Origin: Candidatus Jorgensenbacteria bacterium RIFCSPLOWO2_12_FULL_42_11
Lineage (GTDB): Bacteria > Patescibacteriota > Minisyncoccia > UBA6257 > MFKM01
Assembly: GCA_001779575.1 (NCBI GenBank)
Contig: MFKM01000018.1
Location: 1-6,020 of the forward strand
Reading direction: 5' to 3'
Length of the DNA: 6,020 nt
Part shown: positions 1 to 5,159 of the stretch, piece by piece
Layout: every line of letters starts with the position of its first letter
How positions within the stretch are numbered: the first letter of the stretch is position 1
Position numbers and translations under genes: made by a program
The notes under the pieces: model-generated
Seen by the model: the letters and a program-made list of their open reading frames with translations, nothing else
What the model was told of the DNA's origin: nothing
Databases searched by the model: none

Positions 1-1
1 A

Positions 2-181
2 GATAGTGATGTTTTTGTTGCTGACAATAAAAACGAGATAGAGAGTCAATTTATAAAATATTCAAAATATACCTATGGAACAGCGATTAAAAGAACTGAT
101 GTAGATTATATTATGGAAGTTGACAAAGTAAATGATAATAAAGGCGATATTTATAAAATTATAAATACAAAAATTAATTGA
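2..181 (+). CDS. C-terminal end of an unidentified protein (5' end outside window)
   Basis: A stop-free frame runs in from the left edge and ends at TGA 179-181, giving 59 visible residues. They are charged and rich in Asn, Lys, Ile, Asp and Tyr, with a segment YTYGTAIKRTDVDYIMEVDK that looks like ordinary soluble beta/alpha protein. I do not recognise a family, and no membrane segment or catalytic motif is visible. The stop lies 12 bases before the cupin start on the same strand, so the two are probably co-transcribed. Codon use is AT-rich like that of the neighbours. Because only the tail is present, its reality rests on the open frame, plausible composition and close spacing. A chance open frame is possible in such AT-rich DNA. 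Confidence 0.55.
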   Translation, partial: DSDVFVADNKNEIESQFIKYSKYTYGTAIKRTDVDYIMEVDKVNDNKGDIYKIINTKIN

Positions 182-193
182 GAAATAAAAAAT

Positions 194-505
194 ATGCTGG
201 AAAAAGTTTTGAATGTTTCCAATTTAGTAGATTATCAGGAGGGTTCTGTTGTGAGCAGGGAGTTATTGAAAAAATCGACTGGCAGCGTGACTATTTTTGC
301 TTTTGACCAAGGCCAGGGTTTAAGCGAACACAAGGCCCCTTTTGACGCTTTAATGCATATTGTCGACGGGTCTGCCAAAATTAAAATATCCGGCAAAACT
401 TATGAAGTTTCGCGGGGAGAAGTGATAATAGCTCCGGCAAACGAGCCTCACGAATTAAAAGCAATAGAAAAGTTCAAGATGGTTTTAACAATGCTAAAGT
501 CCTGA
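194..505 (+). CDS. Small single-domain cupin protein
   Basis: This 103-residue protein is one cupin beta-barrel. The conserved first motif is around residues 40-59 (GQGLSEH, APFDALMHIVDG), with His46 as a likely metal ligand. The second motif is around 76-88 (GEVIIAPANEPHEL), with His86. Canonical cupin motif 1 has HxH; here the second His is Lys48-side sequence (EHKAPFD), as I recall for a common group of about 105-residue stand-alone cupins. No signal peptide or membrane segment is visible, so it is probably cytoplasmic. Proteins of this type often bind a divalent metal, but their substrate is generally unknown and I cannot assign one here. The ATG is preceded by AAATAAAAAAT with no good Shine-Dalgarno. 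It follows the upstream gene by 12 bases and is followed by an intrinsic terminator. Confidence 0.9.
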   Translation: MLEKVLNVSNLVDYQEGSVVSRELLKKSTGSVTIFAFDQGQGLSEHKAPFDALMHIVDGSAKIKISGKTYEVSRGEVIIAPANEPHELKAIEKFKMVLTMLKS

Positions 506-559
506 TTGTAAATTATCCTATGCGATAGTTTCCCGTAATAACTAAATGTCAGTTGAAAG

Positions 560-580
560 CGGGGGATGTCCCGTTTTTTT
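560..580 (+). terminator. Intrinsic terminator after the cupin gene
   Basis: CGGGG (560-564) pairs with TCCCG (569-573), including one G-U pair, around a four-base loop, followed by seven T. It lies 55 bases past the cupin stop and would end that transcript. The T-run directly abuts the left end of the IS481-like element. Confidence 0.7.
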
Positions 581-582
581 GT

Positions 583-1881
583 TCAAGCTATGGAACATAG
601 TTTACAGTCTATTAATTGTATTTTCGCGACTTCGACATCATTTTTTGTCTGCGTTAATTTAGCATCGATAAAGTTCATTAAAGTCTCAATTTGTTCTTTT
701 TTCCTTATCTTTCTCGCACAGGCAAGTCTCAGTCTTTGCTTTTTTAAATACGCCTGCCATTTGGCTGTGATACAGTAGGCTTTAGCCGGATTCTTTTTCC
801 ATAAAGCGTAGAATTCCATCGGTGTCAGATATCCTAAAGCCTGATGTGGACGTCTGAAGTTGTAAAAGTTTTCCCATTTTTTTACGGCTTCTTTTTGTTG
901 TTGCAGATCATTGAAAAGATTTCCTTTTAGATAAAACTCCAAGTCGTCGGTCAAGTGCGAGCGTTCAACTCTTGGATTGTCGGTTGGCGTGCTTCTGTTG
1001 GAGTAAAAGTGAAAAATGTTTTCTCTTTTCAGTTCTTTTGAGAAGTCGTTGTTGTTTTCAAATCCGTTGTCCGTGTTAATACAGGCCACCTTGAATGGAA
1101 ACCTTTTGATTGCTTCTTTGTGGCATGTTATTGTCGTAGCCGTGTCTTGCTGGTCGGATACTTCCAGCGTACGGATTCTGGTGAAAGAATCTTTTTCCGT
1201 GAATTGGTAGAAGTAGTTGTCTTTGCGCTTTCCATAGTGTTCCTGCTTGGGTTTTACGAGGTATTTCATGTCTTTTTCAATCAACGCCCCGGGCGCGTAA
1301 TCCTTTAGAATTTTCGGCGGACGGAATTTCACTTTAAGCAGAATGTCGTCAGCATTCCTATATTTTTTATTTTCAAATGCTTTGCTATTTTTCAAAGATA
1401 TTTTAGGACTTATTCTTTTGCGCTTATGCAGATAGCTGTTTACGGTGTTGTGATTAATCTTGATGTTGTAATCTCTTTTCAATGCCCACGATATTTTTTC
1501 TTTGCCCCACGAACCGAGTGAGTCATCTCTAATTTTAATAATCAGGTTTTCTGTTTCTTTCGGGATTTTGTTTCTGTTTGATGTGTCATTTGGCGCGCGT
1601 GATTCCGGTTCCAAGCACCGCGGATCTTTGTTGTTATGCTCGAACACTTGTTTTAAATGCGACATCCATGGCCACGAGATTCCTGCTTTTCTGGCGGCGG
1701 CTGATATGTTTCCTCGTTGGTCGTAGCACAAAAGATACAGCCATCGCAGACGCTTTTTCGCGTCTTCCGATAAATGGTAATGACATGGATTTAATTTTGT
1801 TTCCGCTAATGATTGCATAGTGTTGGTTGAGTTAGTTTTTACTAACTCCATCCAACCTCTAACCGATTCATTTTGCAACAT
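583..1881 (-). CDS. DDE transposase, IS481/IS3-type integrase core
   Basis: The 432-residue transposase has a helix-turn-helix N-terminal part (about 42-80, with NISAAARKAGIS) and a second helical linker (about 105-155, GSWGKEKISWAL). The integrase catalytic core spans about 195-350. The likely catalytic triad is Asp204 (IEKDMKY), Asp271 (INTDNGFE) and Glu306 (NPRVERSH), with 34 residues between the last two. The family signature RPHQALGYLTP is at 344-354. It cuts and joins the element's ends in the cytoplasm. The frame is intact. A basic tail of about 75 residues after the RPHQAL motif is longer than I expect for the family. Met1 has no Shine-Dalgarno. Met11 has AGAGG four bases upstream, and Met22 follows a strong hairpin, so the true start could be 1851 or 1818. 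Confidence 0.92.
   Translation of the reverse strand: MLQNESVRGWMELVKTNSTNTMQSLAETKLNPCHYHLSEDAKKRLRWLYLLCYDQRGNISAAARKAGISWPWMSHLKQVFEHNNKDPRCLEPESRAPNDTSNRNKIPKETENLIIKIRDDSLGSWGKEKISWALKRDYNIKINHNTVNSYLHKRKRISPKISLKNSKAFENKKYRNADDILLKVKFRPPKILKDYAPGALIEKDMKYLVKPKQEHYGKRKDNYFYQFTEKDSFTRIRTLEVSDQQDTATTITCHKEAIKRFPFKVACINTDNGFENNNDFSKELKRENIFHFYSNRSTPTDNPRVERSHLTDDLEFYLKGNLFNDLQQQKEAVKKWENFYNFRRPHQALGYLTPMEFYALWKKNPAKAYCITAKWQAYLKKQRLRLACARKIRKKEQIETLMNFIDAKLTQTKNDVEVAKIQLIDCKLCSIA
588..610 (+). repeat. Left terminal inverted repeat of the IS481-like element
   Basis: CTATGG followed by ACA and TTTACAGT repeats in inverted form at 1896-1916. The transposase frame is still open through this repeat, which encodes its last residues; the stop codon lies just outside the matching part. 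Confidence 0.7.
1822..1856 (-). promoter_or_regulatory. Hairpin at the 5' end of the IS481-like transposase mRNA
   Basis: Arms 1822-1836 and 1841-1856 pair over about 15 bp with one mismatch and one bulge around an AAAA loop in the RNA. The 5' arm contains the in-frame ATG of residue 11 (1849-1851) and lies three bases from its AGAGG. Folding would hide that start. Insertion sequences are known to use such structures to keep read-through transcripts from being translated; that role here is inferred. Confidence 0.6.
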
Positions 1882-1895
1882 GTTTTTATTGTTTC

Positions 1896-1916
1896 ATACT
1901 GTAAAGTGTACCATAG
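1896..1916 (-). repeat. Right terminal inverted repeat of the IS481-like element
   Basis: On the minus strand this begins CTATGGTACACTTTACAG and mirrors the repeat at 588-610. It contains TGGTACACT (1913-1905), a good extended -10 box that could drive the transposase with a leader of about 17 bases (start near 1898). Confidence 0.68.
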
Positions 1917-1925
1917 GCCAGTGGC

Positions 1926-1948
1926 TGAATTCAATAAGTAATTGCAAC
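1926..1948 (+). repeat. Left terminal inverted repeat of the IS30 element
   Basis: TGAATTCAATAAG followed by AATTGCAAC; partner at 2983-3005. It also encodes the last residues of the transposase (VAITY and the TGA stop). Confidence 0.85.
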
Positions 1949-2962
1949 ACCGGTGCGTTCTCTTAATATTTCCAGCGGAGTTTTGCCACCGTGACGTTTG
2001 CGTGGACGTGAATTGAGCAGATACTCGACGTGACGTATATCTTCGTCAGATATTTTTGCAAAGTCTGTCCTTTTAGGAAAGAATCTTCTGATAAGTCCGT
2101 TAATGTTTTCGTTGGATCCACGGTCTTGAGAACAATATGCTCTGGCAAAGTAACATGAAATTTCTAATTGTTTCTCAAGTTCCTGCCATCCAAGATTTTC
2201 TTTGCCTCTGTCTCGTGTAAGCGTTTTGCGAATGTGTCCAGGGACGTTGCCCAAGCGTTCCTCAACCACTCTGTTAGATTCATTGATAGTACCGTCTTTC
2301 ATTTTTCCAATCAAGACAATCCCCGAAACTCGTTCATTGATAGTCTTCAATCTTTCACTGCTTTGCTTTGACATTATTGTATCATCTTCCCAATCTCCAA
2401 TGCGCATTCTTTGAGCTATGATGGCCGGTCTGCTTTCAATTGAAGGCAACACGGGTCTCTCTGCCCTCTGCGATTGCCTGAATCCTTTTCTTTGTCTTCT
2501 GGTGTTGCGGCGGGGAAGATACGGTCGTAAATCCTCGCATCCTTCTTTTACTTTGCCATTTCCGCCTCGTCGTATCTGCGCATAGATGAACTGATAGATA
2601 GCTTCGTGAGATATGTTGTTGTCAGGATGATCAATCGGTAAGCGCAGAGAAATCTGTTCAGGAGACCAGCCAATTTTCAGCTTTTCTGAAACGTATGATC
2701 GTATTAATTCATTTTTCAGCCGTTTCGATTTTTTGCCCAGCCGTTTTTTCAAGGCTTTTCCGTGAACTATGTATGCTTGATACTTGCCAACTCCTCGAGA
2801 AGGCCGACCGTCGATTTCTCGGCTAACCGATCCCGGGTCGCGACCAATTTTTCTAGCAATACCCCGGATGCTCATCCCATTACGGTAATTAATTTCAATC
2901 TCTATGCGGTCCTGGAGGGTAAATTGTTTGAACACGCGTAATCGCTTAATATTTTTATTCAT
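1931..2962 (-). CDS. IS30-family transposase
   Basis: The protein has 343 residues, normal for IS30. The N-terminal helix-turn-helix (about 15-50, MSIRGIARKIGRDPGSVSRE) is diagnostic of the family. It is followed by a second DNA-binding region (WSPEQISLRL, SHEAIYQFIYAQ). The DDE catalytic residues are Asp194 (GDWEDDTI), Asp251 (LTRDRGKE) and Glu285 (SNENINGLIRRFFPK), with exactly 33 residues between the last two, the IS30 spacing. C-terminal LNSRPRKRHGGKTPLE also fits. The frame is intact, so the element may be active. The ATG at 2962 is the only sensible start; it has no Shine-Dalgarno and may be translated from a leaderless mRNA (see the promoter). Confidence 0.97.
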   Translation of the reverse strand: MNKNIKRLRVFKQFTLQDRIEIEINYRNGMSIRGIARKIGRDPGSVSREIDGRPSRGVGKYQAYIVHGKALKKRLGKKSKRLKNELIRSYVSEKLKIGWSPEQISLRLPIDHPDNNISHEAIYQFIYAQIRRGGNGKVKEGCEDLRPYLPRRNTRRQRKGFRQSQRAERPVLPSIESRPAIIAQRMRIGDWEDDTIMSKQSSERLKTINERVSGIVLIGKMKDGTINESNRVVEERLGNVPGHIRKTLTRDRGKENLGWQELEKQLEISCYFARAYCSQDRGSNENINGLIRRFFPKRTDFAKISDEDIRHVEYLLNSRPRKRHGGKTPLEILRERTGVAITY

Positions 2963-2982
2963 GCCTGTATTTTACCACAGGC
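2963..2982 (-). promoter_or_regulatory. Extended -10 promoter and flanking inverted repeat of the IS30 transposase
   Basis: On the minus strand TGGTAAAAT (2977-2969) is an extended -10 box. Counting seven bases puts the start on, or within a base of, the ATG at 2962, so the mRNA would be leaderless. No good -35 is visible. The box is framed by GCCTGT (2963-2968) and ACAGGC (2977-2982), a 6-bp inverted repeat with 8-base spacing that could be a repressor site. Confidence 0.45.
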
Positions 2983-3005
2983 GTTGCAATTGATTGTTGA
3001 ACTCG
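2983..3005 (-). repeat. Right terminal inverted repeat of the IS30 element
   Basis: Read on the minus strand it begins CGAGTTCAACAATC and ends AATTGCAAC, matching the left repeat at 18 of 23 positions. Confidence 0.85.
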
Positions 3006-3017
3006 GGTAGAAAAAAA

Positions 3018-3045
3018 TTGACACGAAATTTTTTAGGACTATAAT
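3018..3045 (+). promoter_or_regulatory. Consensus sigma-70-type promoter for the coiled-coil gene
   Basis: TTGACA (3018-3023) and TATAAT (3040-3045) are both perfect, with a 16-base spacer, preceded by an A-rich stretch (3011-3017). The predicted start is near 3052, leaving a leader of about 15 bases without a Shine-Dalgarno. The -35 box lies 12 bases from the IS30 end. Confidence 0.85.
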
Positions 3046-3066
3046 TGATTTATAAACGAAATAAAT

Positions 3067-3369
3067 ATGCTAGACAAAAACGACATCGAAAAATTAATAG
3101 AGGTTTTCCCGATAAAAAGTGAAGTTGCTACCAAAAAAGACTTACAGGAAGTAAAGGACGATATACTAGAATTTAAAAGTGAAATTTTGACAGGGCAAGA
3201 CGAAATTTTGAGCAAATTAGATATTCTTTTGACTGAAAAACCCATGGAAGACGCGCAGGATAAAAGAAGGGCGAACGTTTTGAAAATTCATGACAACGCC
3301 TTAAGAAGAGCCAAAATTTTATCAGAAGGCGAGGTCATGGAAATTAATAAATTAGGAACGATTAACTAA
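3067..3369 (+). CDS. Short coiled-coil hypothetical protein
   Basis: This 100-residue soluble protein is very rich in Lys, Glu, Asp, Ile and Leu. Residues about 20-57 (ATKKDLQEVKDDILEFKSEI and onward to LDILLTEK) show hydrophobic residues every three to four positions, as in a coiled coil. Residues 60-90 form a second charged helix (DKRRANVLKIHDNALRRAK), and the end is EVMEINKLG. There is no signal peptide, membrane helix or catalytic motif. I believe short proteins of this style are common in Patescibacteria, but I cannot name a family or a function. The start is set by a perfect promoter 22 bases upstream and by the first ATG. There is no Shine-Dalgarno in the short leader. It stands alone, with a terminator 11 bases after its stop. 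Confidence 0.82.
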   Translation: MLDKNDIEKLIEVFPIKSEVATKKDLQEVKDDILEFKSEILTGQDEILSKLDILLTEKPMEDAQDKRRANVLKIHDNALRRAKILSEGEVMEINKLGTIN

Positions 3370-3379
3370 TATTTCCGGA

Positions 3380-3407
3380 AAAAGCAAGGACAAATGCCTT
3401 GTTTTTG
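3380..3407 (+). terminator. Intrinsic terminator after the coiled-coil gene
   Basis: CAAGG (3385-3389) pairs with CCTTG (3397-3401), extended outward by A-T pairs, and is followed by TTTTTGTTTTG. It begins about 11 bases past the stop. Confidence 0.8.
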
Positions 3408-3416
3408 TTTTGGTAT

Positions 3417-3446
3417 TTGACTTTTGTCTGCTGGGGGGGGTATTAT
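3417..3446 (+). promoter_or_regulatory. Promoter with a G8 tract in its spacer
   Basis: TTGACT (3417-3422) and TATTAT (3441-3446) are separated by 18 bases, of which the last eight (3433-3440) are all G and touch the -10 box. The predicted start is near 3453, with a leader of about 24 bases before the ATG at 3477. Gain or loss of one G would change the spacer to 19 or 17. Confidence 0.6.
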
Positions 3447-3476
3447 TAGTCTAATAAAATTAATAAATTAAGTAAT

Positions 3477-3746
3477 ATGGTAAGAGAACTAGGCGAGTCA
3501 AAAAACGAACAAGAAGAACATGTTTCACCCGAAAGCTTGAGTGATCAAGAGCTTATTGATTAAATTAAAAAGACCCACGCAGAAATGGGCGAAGCCCTTG
3601 AAGGGACATATAGAAATATGTTTGGGCAAGAAGACATTACAGATTCTGATTTAAAGCGCACTGTTGGCCAGGGTGGCGATATTATGGAAAAATTAGGCCA
3701 GCGTTTTGATGAATTATCTATGGAATGGAAAAAAAGAGAGAAATAA
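3477..3746 (+). pseudogene. Small hypothetical gene interrupted by an in-frame TAA
   Basis: From ATG 3477 the frame reads 28 codons (ending SLSDQELID) and meets TAA at 3561-3563. The same frame then stays open for 60 more codons to TAA 3744-3746 (IKKTHAEMGEALEGTYRNMF, ending ELSMEWKKREK). Both halves are acidic-to-charged helical sequence, and the helix seems to run through the stop, so I read this as one gene of about 89 codons with a point nonsense change (for example from CAA, GAA or AAA). The downstream half could restart at ATG 3585 (53 residues), but no Shine-Dalgarno precedes it. I recognise no family. Its promoter has a G8 tract, and the palindromic terminator follows. Alternatives are two tiny separate genes or a sequencing error. 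Confidence 0.55.
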
Positions 3747-3775
3747 AGGTAGAGACGAGGCGGATAATTAGAAAC

Positions 3776-3811
3776 ATACAGAAAAGCACCCCGCGGGGTG
3801 CTTTTCTGTAT
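3776..3811. terminator. Bidirectional terminator, 36-base perfect palindrome
   Basis: The sequence from 3776 to 3811 is its own reverse complement. The stem has a CCCCGCGGGG core, flanked by GCA/TGC and A4/T4 blocks. A T-rich stretch follows on the plus side. It sits between the convergent broken gene and rplT, seven bases beyond the rplT stop, and can end both transcripts. Confidence 0.85.
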
Positions 3812-3817
3812 TGATTA

Positions 3818-4165
3818 TTATTTTTTTGCTGATTCTACAACTTTTACGAATACTTCAGGGTGTTTCTGGGCGAGTTGCGACAGAACCTTTCTGTCTAACT
3901 CTATTTTATTTTTCTTTAATCCGTTGATTAGCCGGCTGTAAGTGATTCCGTTTTGGCGGGCCAAGGCGTTTATTTGTAAGTTCCACAAATTTCTGAAGGT
4001 TCTCTTTTTTACTTTTCTATCTCTGTAGGCGTATGTCCACGCATGCCTTAAGGCATCTTTCGCTAGCTTAAATTTTGTTTTTCTTCCATACTTAAAACCC
4101 TTAGCATGCTTCATTAAATGCTTCCTGTGTTTGCGGGCTTGTACGGCTCTTTTTACTCTTGGCAT
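3818..4165 (-). CDS. rplT: Large-subunit ribosomal protein bL20
   Basis: At 115 residues this is the normal bL20 length. The very basic N-terminal extension (MPRVKRAVQARKHRKHLMKH, then AKGFKYGRKTKFKLAK) binds 23S rRNA and is needed early in 50S assembly. The globular C-terminal domain follows, with HAWTYAYRDRKVKKRTFRNL, the conserved WNLQINALARQNGITYSRLI and LDRKVLSQLA. It is the last gene of infC-rpmI-rplT. In E. coli and Bacillus, bL20 also represses this operon by binding its mRNA; the structured spacers upstream are candidates for such a site. The ATG gives the invariant MPR start. No clear Shine-Dalgarno precedes it, and the spacer upstream is unusually long (172 bases). Confidence 0.98.
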   Translation of the reverse strand: MPRVKRAVQARKHRKHLMKHAKGFKYGRKTKFKLAKDALRHAWTYAYRDRKVKKRTFRNLWNLQINALARQNGITYSRLINGLKKNKIELDRKVLSQLAQKHPEVFVKVVESAKK

Positions 4166-4170
4166 ATCGG

Positions 4171-4337
4171 GACCACTCGCTTAGCAATTCCTTTCTACTG
4201 CAACTTGCAATTTCGGCTACAAAATCCTCATCAGTCGTCAGCGTACACTCGCTTTGCGCAGTACGCTTCCTCCCTCTTTGGATTTATCGCTCGAAATTCC
4301 TGCGTTTCGCTACGAAAGAATTGCCAATCGACCGGTC
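4171..4337 (-). repeat. 167-base imperfect fold-back filling the rpmI-rplT spacer
   Basis: The two ends mirror each other: 4171-4195 against 4337-4314 agree at about 20 of 25 positions, including GACC, GCAATTC and TTTC blocks. Further inward AATTTCG (4209-4215) faces CGAAATT (4292-4298). The centre holds AGCGTAC/GTACGCT (4240-4246, 4261-4267) with CGC/GCG inside its loop. The right tip touches the rpmI stop and the left tip is five bases before the rplT start. It is richer in G+C than its surroundings. It may be a miniature mobile element or an mRNA structure for bL20 control. No protein is credible here. Confidence 0.65.
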
Positions 4338-4523
4338 TTAACTAAGATATTTTTTAATTTTGTGTGCCTCGGTTTTTGAGAGGGCAACCCATTTACGACC
4401 TTTTCTCTTCTGTTCACCAGTTTTTTTAGACCTATAATGATTTTGGCCGGTGAGTCTTCTCAAAATTTTTCCGTTTTTTGTTATTCTAAACCTTTTTACT
4501 AAGGCCTTTTTCGTCTTGTTCAC
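4338..4523 (-). CDS. rpmI: Large-subunit ribosomal protein bL35
   Basis: This 61-residue, highly basic protein has the bL35 pattern: KTKKALVKRFRITKNGKILR near the N-terminus, a central GQNHYRSKKTGEQKRKGRK, and the C-terminal LSKTEAHKIKKYL. Usual length is 60-66. It is a small core protein of the 50S subunit bound to 23S rRNA. The start is GTG (4523-4521), because no ATG is available in the right place and the homologous N-terminus begins here. GGGTGA lies just upstream as a weak Shine-Dalgarno. Both that site and the GTG lie in one arm of a 16-bp perfect inverted repeat, so translation is probably controlled by RNA folding. It is flanked by infC and rplT, the classic order. Confidence 0.95.
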   Translation of the reverse strand: MNKTKKALVKRFRITKNGKILRRLTGQNHYRSKKTGEQKRKGRKWVALSKTEAHKIKKYLS

Positions 4524-4620
4524 TCTTCACCCAAACGAGTTTATATTTTATCTTGTATAAACCTTCACTCATCGGGAATAAATTATTATTTTGCTCTCCA
4601 TCCCCGTTTGGGTGAAGAGT
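4522..4620 (-). promoter_or_regulatory. rpmI leader hairpin: 16-bp perfect inverted repeat hiding the start
   Basis: Arm ACTCTTCACCCAAACG (4522-4537) has an exact inverted copy at 4605-4620, separated by 67 AT-rich bases that themselves contain a TTTATA/TATAAA pair. In the mRNA the 3' arm holds GGGTGAAGAGTG, the rpmI ribosome site and start. In E. coli, bL20 represses rpmI through a long-range fold that hides its start; this looks like a local counterpart. A small mobile element with 16-base ends is the alternative. Confidence 0.65.
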
Positions 4621-4636
4621 TCATGTTTTTTTAAAA

Positions 4637-5155
4637 TTATGTTTTAGAACTGCTCTTAGAAACAATCGTTGTAAATCCTCTTGGTTCGCGTTTAATTTCC
4701 CTTTCTGTTTTAATTGGTATTAACAAATTAAGACTTTCCAGAAATTTTTGCAGTTTTTCTCTGGCAAAATTTCCCATGGCCTTTTCTCTACCCCTTAAAG
4801 CCATATTTACCTTTACTTTATCTCCTTCATTTAAGAACTTCTGTGATTGCTTGGCTCTAACTTCCATATCGTGAGGAGAAATACCAAAAGTTAATCTTAT
4901 TTCTTTTAACTCGCCCCCTTTGGGCTTTGCCATTTTCTTTTCTTTCTTTTGCTGGCTGTATAGATATTTTCCGTAATTAGCAATCCTACAAACCGGGGGC
5001 TCAACTTTTTCTGTAACCTGAATCAAATCTAATCCTTTCGATTTTGCTAAATCAATTGCATTAAATACATTCATAATTCCAAGTTGCTCTCCGGTTTCAG
5101 AAATAACTCTCACCTCTTTTGCCCTTATAAAATTGTTTATTAAAATTTTATCCAA
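4637..5155 (-). CDS. infC: Translation initiation factor IF-3
   Basis: IF-3 binds the 30S subunit, checks the initiator tRNA-start codon pairing and keeps 50S away. The product has 172 residues, normal for the family. The N-terminal domain (1-66) shows LINNFIRAKEVRVISETGEQ, LDLIQV and PPVCRIANYGKYLY. A Lys-rich linker follows (67-80), then the C-terminal 30S-binding domain (83-172) with KEIRLTFGISPHDMEVR, FLNEGDKVKV and LRGREKAMGNFA. The start is not ATG. TTG at 5155 is four bases after the nuclease stop; an in-frame ATT at 5173 would overlap it. IF-3 genes are known for AUU starts used in self-control. No Shine-Dalgarno is seen for either, so coupling to the upstream gene is likely. Confidence 0.97.
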   Translation of the reverse strand: MDKILINNFIRAKEVRVISETGEQLGIMNVFNAIDLAKSKGLDLIQVTEKVEPPVCRIANYGKYLYSQQKKEKKMAKPKGGELKEIRLTFGISPHDMEVRAKQSQKFLNEGDKVKVNMALRGREKAMGNFAREKLQKFLESLNLLIPIKTEREIKREPRGFTTIVSKSSSKT

Positions 5156-5159
5156 TGTT

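Larger units (their letters stand above)
580..1920 (-). mobile_element. IS481/IS3-like insertion sequence (ends approximate)
   Basis: The element carries one intact transposase gene on the minus strand, bounded by imperfect terminal inverted repeats. The left end begins CTATGGAACATAGTTTACAG at 588. The right end, read on the other strand from 1916, begins CTATGGTACACTTTACAG. They match except for one substitution region and a two-base gap. If the true tips are the 5'-TG/CA-3' dinucleotides usual for this superfamily, the ends are about 580 and 1920; the strictly matching part is 588-1916. I could not find a convincing target-site duplication. The right tip lies next to the IS30 element. Confidence 0.75.
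1926..3005 (-). mobile_element. IS30-family insertion sequence, complete
   Basis: The element holds one intact IS30-type transposase gene bounded by 23-base terminal inverted repeats that agree at 18 positions; both share the inner AATTGCAAC. The length of about 1.08 kb is typical of the family. The left repeat overlaps the end of the transposase gene. No clear 2-3 base target duplication is visible (possibly GG on each side, which could be chance). Its right end stops 12 bases before the -35 box of the next gene. Confidence 0.88.

Noticed and set aside
1016..1308. Plus-strand open frames of about 60 codons within the first transposase gene
   Set aside because: They lie opposite an intact, well conserved transposase and show no family motif or ribosome site.
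1502..1820. Two overlapping plus-strand open frames (74 and 80 codons)
   Set aside because: Antisense to the transposase N-terminal region; composition follows the opposite frame.
2168..2414. Plus-strand open frames opposite the IS30 transposase
   Set aside because: Shadows of the IS30 DDE domain; no independent support.
580..3005. Target-site duplications and a proven composite transposon
   Set aside because: I compared the flanks of both elements and found no convincing direct repeats; the two elements are unrelated and have no shared ends.
3039..3245. Minus-strand frame of 68 codons opposite the coiled-coil gene
   Set aside because: Low-complexity mirror of a Lys/Glu-rich frame; the promoter, start and terminator all favour the plus strand.
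4118..4345. Plus-strand frames of 75 and 60 codons across the rpmI-rplT gap
   Set aside because: They translate the fold-back and parts of rplT in reverse; no family resemblance.
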